Shown here piece by piece: positions 7,570 through 10,578 of a stretch of DNA of 10,578 nt (position 1 is its first letter; each line of letters begins with the position of its first letter). A model generated the notes under the pieces. It did not search any database and was not told where the DNA came from. It saw only the letters and a program-made list of their open reading frames with translations. The translations under genes were made by a program, and so were the position numbers. This DNA is from Mageeibacillus sp. UBA5770 (lineage in GTDB: Bacteria; Bacillota_A; Clostridia; Saccharofermentanales; Saccharofermentanaceae), in assembly GCA_002418705.1 (NCBI GenBank), contig DIEQ01000071.1:1-10578 (forward strand), in the 5' to 3' direction.

Positions 7570-8670
7570 ATGAAGATACACGCTAAGGGAATCGCAATTC
7601 GGATCTATGCAGAGGGTGAAGGTGTCATCAATTTTGACGGCAAGGCAAGCGAATCTGGTCAGAGGGAGTTCCTACGCAATCATGAAGGCTTTATCGGAAT
7701 CGGAGCCAACAGCAATGAAGTGATCGGAAAGCATGTCATCGTCACCACAGGTTTATTGGAGAGGGCCACAAAGTTGGGCGATTCTTTCCAAGTCCCTGTT
7801 GTGGAGATACGACAGAAGGTATCATCAGATTGCATGCGTCATGAAATATTCAAAGACTCCATGCCGCCGATAGAACTAAACTCAAGCCCCGAAGAATACC
7901 TCCCCCGCTTGCTGGCCCATACCGGAATTCTTCTGCGCGGCATGATGCGCCCGAAAAATAAGGGAATCACCCTCAAACGCAAGAGTCCATTCATGATAAC
8001 AGATCTGGTGCAGACGGGAGATGATTTTGCAGTTCCTTATATCGAAGTACATAGCAAAGAAGGTGATAAGTCATCAAAAGTAGACGAGAGCGGTACCAAG
8101 ATTGACGAAAGCACCGAAGCGAATTTCTTTAAAAAGGAGACCATAGGCCTCCATCGTCTTTCCGGAAGAGCATATCTTGATCTTTCAGAACTGCAAATGG
8201 TAATCGCCGATACAAAATTCGGTCGTCCATGCATCCTCGAAGAGTGGATCAAGGAATTCCAGAAAGCACTCAAGGATCTCTACGGAGTTGATTCGACTGA
8301 AGTGGGCTACTTTAAACTCAAACGCAGCATGCACAACATTGGCGAAAAAATGGTAAAGTTGCCTGATTCCTTTGTCACGGAGATGGTTCGAGAACTGCTC
8401 TCCAATATCCGGCAGGTATTCATCATGAGGGCTAGTTCTTACATGAAAGTATTGAAGGTGGAGATTTCACCGGCAAGCCCACTGGATCCTTTTGGAGATA
8501 CCAATGAATGGCATACTGTTACAGACAGTTTAGTGGAAGAATTGGAAGTCCAGCCCGAGTCGGCGTACATCAAGATTCCTGACGAACAGGCACAAGCCTA
8601 CAACGAAGAATACAAGAAAGCACTAGAAGCTCAAAAGGAAGCTAATGTCCGCAGTAAAAAGAAAGGATAA
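7570..8670 (+). CDS. cas7: Cas7-like crRNA-binding backbone protein of a divergent type I Cascade
   Basis: This 366-residue protein has a strong ribosome site (AAAGGAG before ATG). I assign it to the Cas7 group by pattern and context, not close similarity. It begins with an RRM-like first strand (KIHAKGIAIRIYAEG). KVSSDCMRHEIF (83-94) resembles the Cas7 helix usually read as [I/V]S-x-x-x-x-R-x-x-x. LHRLSGRAYLDLSELQMV (195-212) resembles the Cas7e segment SGVFYRYANINLAQL after the thumb insertion. The charged loop at about 160-190 (KEGDKSSKVDESGTK) may be the thumb or palm loop. The C-terminus ends in a charged helix and a Lys-rich tail. Cas7 subunits polymerise along the crRNA spacer and sever or shape the target duplex. 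Position after cas3 and before cas6e fits type I-E order. Alternative: a type IV Csf2-like Cas7. Confidence 0.7.
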   Translation: MKIHAKGIAIRIYAEGEGVINFDGKASESGQREFLRNHEGFIGIGANSNEVIGKHVIVTTGLLERATKLGDSFQVPVVEIRQKVSSDCMRHEIFKDSMPPIELNSSPEEYLPRLLAHTGILLRGMMRPKNKGITLKRKSPFMITDLVQTGDDFAVPYIEVHSKEGDKSSKVDESGTKIDESTEANFFKKETIGLHRLSGRAYLDLSELQMVIADTKFGRPCILEEWIKEFQKALKDLYGVDSTEVGYFKLKRSMHNIGEKMVKLPDSFVTEMVRELLSNIRQVFIMRASSYMKVLKVEISPASPLDPFGDTNEWHTVTDSLVEELEVQPESAYIKIPDEQAQAYNEEYKKALEAQKEANVRSKKKG

Positions 8671-8676
8671 AAAACT

Positions 8677-8701
8677 CTGAAGAGATTTCTATTCTCTTCA
8701 G
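8677..8701 (+). promoter_or_regulatory. Perfect 9-bp hairpin between cas7 and the next gene
   Basis: CTGAAGAGA (8677-8685) and TCTCTTCAG (8693-8701) are exact inverse complements with a 7-base loop. No T run follows, so it is not a classic terminator. It ends right at the ribosome site of the next gene (TAAGGA, 8702-8707, 6 bases before ATG). It could protect the upstream message end, set the relative yield of Cas7 versus the downstream protein, or be a partial terminator. The role is inferred. Confidence 0.55.
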
Positions 8702-8713
8702 TAAGGAATACAC

Positions 8714-9748
8714 ATGTACAATCTTAAGATCTGCGCCCGTGGGCTCCAGAAAAACCTTTACCCTTTCATAGTGCGGTCCACGAGGAAGATGGTAGTTTTT
8801 GGTGACAATCAAAAGTTATCTGGTCGCCATAAGCTATTCACAAAACGAGATGACAGAGAGTCTGAGTCACGTGAGTATGGGGAAGGCTTTTACCTCACAG
8901 AAAGAAATACAATAAGTGAAAGTGTCATAGCTAATATCCTCCAGGTTATGGTTGGGCTTCCTCCGGTGTCGACTCTGTCGAGTCCGGAAGCAGGCAATCC
9001 TGAGTGGGATGAAGAATGTGTATCCGCCGCAAGAAAATCAGCCATTCACTGTCTGTCTATCGTTGAGGAAAAAAGAACCTACAGGAATGTAAACCTGAGC
9101 AGCAATGCCAACAAGACTTTTACTGAAATGTGGCTTGATGGAGAATATAGATCTGTAGGGGTACCCCGCATGGGATATGATCGTACCCGTACCCTATTGG
9201 ACAGGGCTGGTTTGTGGAACGAATTTTATGAGTTAGCATGCAAGTACGACCCTGCCGCCATGGACAACCACAATACACATAAGGTTCTGGAGACGCTCAA
9301 TGCGTTTAAGCGAAACCCGGATGTCCAGCAGTTCATTAAGCATTGTACTATTAAAGGCGGAACTGCTTTTCATGACATCATATCCGGCACTGATTCAATG
9401 CATTCCAGCGGTACACTAAACTGCGAACAGAACAAGGGTATCGGACAGACTGGCCCCAACTCGGATCCGGCACTATCTATCGCAGACAGGGTAGTCCGAG
9501 GTGTCAGTAACATCCTCAAGCTTGATCTGGATATCTACATCCAGGTCAGTGATGAAATGCTCATGATGATCGAAAAACATAGTCCTGGTGTCACAAGCTG
9601 TCTTGATGGTGGCTTAGCGTGGGCAGAACTATGTGGGGAAAAACCAGCAACTGCTACCATACGACCATGGCCGTACTTTAGGGATGATGGTCACCACATG
9701 CATAAAACCATGCCGTTGTCGGAAATTATCCCTGAAGTTGGTTCTTAA
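8714..9748 (+). CDS. Uncharacterised CRISPR operon protein, candidate Cas5/Cas7-like (or large-subunit substitute)
   Basis: I do not recognise this 344-residue protein. It is surely a gene: TAAGGA ribosome site 6 bases before ATG, long frame, and co-oriented between cas7 and cas6e with 28 bp to cas6e. It occupies the place of cas5 in type I-E order. Visible features: a first strand NLKICARGL (3-11) that resembles KIHAKGI of the neighbouring Cas7-like protein; TISESVIANILQVMVGLP (66-83), which could match either the Cas5 segment before the conserved Gly or the Cas7 first helix; a helical middle (about 155-210, FYELACKYDP, VLETLNAFKR); a Gly/Ser-rich loop (about 214-250); and a C-terminus RPWPYFRDDGHHMH (317-330) with three close histidines that could bind metal or nucleic acid. 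No membrane segment or known catalytic motif. It may cap the crRNA and recognise the PAM, jobs otherwise unassigned here. Confidence 0.8.
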   Translation: MYNLKICARGLQKNLYPFIVRSTRKMVVFGDNQKLSGRHKLFTKRDDRESESREYGEGFYLTERNTISESVIANILQVMVGLPPVSTLSSPEAGNPEWDEECVSAARKSAIHCLSIVEEKRTYRNVNLSSNANKTFTEMWLDGEYRSVGVPRMGYDRTRTLLDRAGLWNEFYELACKYDPAAMDNHNTHKVLETLNAFKRNPDVQQFIKHCTIKGGTAFHDIISGTDSMHSSGTLNCEQNKGIGQTGPNSDPALSIADRVVRGVSNILKLDLDIYIQVSDEMLMMIEKHSPGVTSCLDGGLAWAELCGEKPATATIRPWPYFRDDGHHMHKTMPLSEIIPEVGS

Positions 9749-9776
9749 TTAAACCTTGAATGAGATGAGGTGAATC

Positions 9777-10286
9777 GTGTACCTATCAAGTATTTTTCTT
9801 GGCCCTATGGCAGCCGACATATATGCAGTCCATCAATTCTTGTCGAACATCGACAGCAAAGCCCTCTGGCAAAGACGCGGCCACAAAGTACTCCTTTTGT
9901 CAGAGAGAAAACTGGAAAATTCCCGAGAGGTTGGAGTGGATTTCCCGAAGAATACCCAACTTCCATTTACGCTGCGCATCCGCCCTGTGTACCGGAGTCA
10001 CGATCCTGAGAGCGGGAAAGTCATTGAGAAGCGGCTGCCCGCAGACCAGATGATGCAGAACCTTCGTAATAAAGCATCTGGTGCCGGCTTTACTTTCCTT
10101 GATGCCCTGGCATCTTCAGAAGAGCCATATGCGTTGAAAAAACCGGGAAGCACCATTCAACTTTATTCAATGTATATCGTCGGAACTTTAAGGGTACTGA
10201 ACACGCCTCTATTCCGGTCAGTTCTCTGCCATGGCATGGGACGCAGCAAAAGATTCGGATTTGGCATGATCAACGTCTGGGAATGA
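9777..10286 (+). CDS. cas6e: Cas6e-like crRNA-processing endoribonuclease
   Basis: The protein cuts pre-crRNA at the repeat hairpin and stays bound to the 3' hairpin in type I-E and IV-A2 complexes. Evidence: the N-terminus MYLSSIFLGPMAADIYAVHQ lines up closely with E. coli Cas6e (MYLSKV...DLYQLHQ), including the catalytic histidine (H19 here, H20 there). The C-terminal GMGRSKRFGFGMINV (153-167) matches the Gly-rich loop GIGPAKSMGCGLLSL. At 169 residues it is about 30 shorter than E. coli Cas6e, mostly in the middle, although RIRPVYR (67-73) and a QNLRNKA segment are retained. Start is GTG at 9777, chosen because it begins exactly at the family N-terminus and follows GAGGTG (9767-9772). It is the last gene of the operon, about 195 bp before the first repeat, and its cognate hairpin is present. 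Confidence 0.88.
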   Translation: MYLSSIFLGPMAADIYAVHQFLSNIDSKALWQRRGHKVLLLSERKLENSREVGVDFPKNTQLPFTLRIRPVYRSHDPESGKVIEKRLPADQMMQNLRNKASGAGFTFLDALASSEEPYALKKPGSTIQLYSMYIVGTLRVLNTPLFRSVLCHGMGRSKRFGFGMINVWE

Positions 10287-10480
10287 TTATTCGGTTTTAT
10301 GCCTTAAATGCAATCGCGAACCTGCAACACACATGAAAATCTTAGATGTTCGCATTTTCCTTAGCATAAAGAATTACATCCTCAAGGGTGTGATGAGTGA
10401 CCTCTTCAAGGATCTGAATTTTCACTTTCGCGTACTGGCATATGTATTTCATGTGTCTGTATGGATAAAAATATCGTGCC
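10287..10480 (+). promoter_or_regulatory. CRISPR leader region
   Basis: The 194 bp between cas6e and the first repeat contain no gene and should be the leader that drives pre-crRNA transcription towards the right. Just before the first repeat it is AT-rich (TATGGATAAAAATATC, about 10461-10476), where a -10 element could sit; no convincing -35 is visible. A weak imperfect inverted repeat pairs GCGAAC (about 10315-10320) with GTTCGC (about 10349-10354). No intrinsic terminator for the cas operon is evident, so cas transcription may read into the array. Confidence 0.6.
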
Positions 10481-10578
10481 GTGTTGTTCCCCGCGCAGGC
10501 GGGGAATGGAAGATGGATTCTTCGGGGAGCTATGGTTATGCGGTAGAGTGTTGTTCCCCGCGCAGGCGGGGAATGGAA
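10481..10578 (+). CRISPR. CRISPR array: two identical repeats and one spacer, continuing past the window
   Basis: The same 31 bases occur at 10481-10511 and 10548-10578, starting GTGTTG and ending AATGGAA, with a different 36-base spacer (10512-10547). The window stops at the last visible base of repeat 2, so the repeat could be longer. The repeat holds a strong hairpin: TTCCCCGC, loop GCAG, GCGGGGAA (10487-10494 / 10499-10506). This is the core of type I-E and some IV-A repeats, recognised by Cas6e. By homology with E. coli the cut falls after GCGGGG, leaving a 5' handle starting AATGGAA. The repeat-to-repeat period is 67 bp versus 61 typical of type I-E. Orientation, with the leader on the left and cas genes upstream, predicts transcription to the right. 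Confidence 0.9.

Noticed and set aside
10310..10356. Inverted repeat GCGAAC / GTTCGC in the leader as a terminator
   Set aside because: Stem of only 6 bp with a loop of almost 30 bases and no T run; too weak to call.
4807..10578. Standard type I-E or type IV-A assignment
   Set aside because: For I-E, cas8e, cas11 and a recognisable cas5e are missing; for IV-A, there is an HD-helicase Cas3 instead of DinG and no Csf1-like zinc-finger protein. Cas6e and the repeat alone do not decide.

Overview
This is a bacterial accessory (defence-island) segment of moderate GC. I cannot assign a species: there is no rRNA or core housekeeping gene, and only strong Shine-Dalgarno sites and the insertion-sequence families (IS3, IS30, IS256) hint at the host. 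The content is transposon debris, a stand-alone nuclease-ATPase gene, and a small CRISPR-Cas operon running into the start of a CRISPR array that is cut off by the right edge.

Left part (1-980): an IS3-family element on the minus strand (OrfA, a seven-A slippery run, and the N-terminal part of OrfB running off the left edge). It abuts, and appears inserted in, the C-terminal remnant of an IS30-family transposase on the plus strand. Next (1024-3429, minus strand) is an AT-rich gene for an 801-residue protein with an N-terminal PD-(D/E)xK nuclease-like domain and a P-loop ATPase domain, probably a single-gene defence factor. It is followed by a gene-poor stretch and a 5'-truncated IS256-family transposase (3767-4597) that still carries its DDE residues.

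Right part (4727-10578): a predicted promoter, then four co-directional genes: an HD-nuclease/helicase Cas3 (4807-7518), a Cas7-like backbone protein (7570-8670), an unrecognised 344-residue protein (8714-9748) and a short Cas6e-like crRNA endonuclease (9777-10286). A leader of about 190 bp precedes at least two copies of a palindromic repeat of at least 31 nt. The order cas3-cas7-X-cas6e matches type I-E with cas8e and cas11 missing, X standing where cas5 would be. No cas1 or cas2 is visible.

Inferred workflow: Cas6e cuts the repeat hairpins, Cas7 plus X coat the crRNA and find the target, and Cas3 degrades the DNA. The absence of a recognisable large subunit, small subunit and Cas5, together with the unusual 67-bp repeat period, makes this a candidate minimal or divergent type I (possibly type I/IV intermediate) system and the most interesting part of the window.
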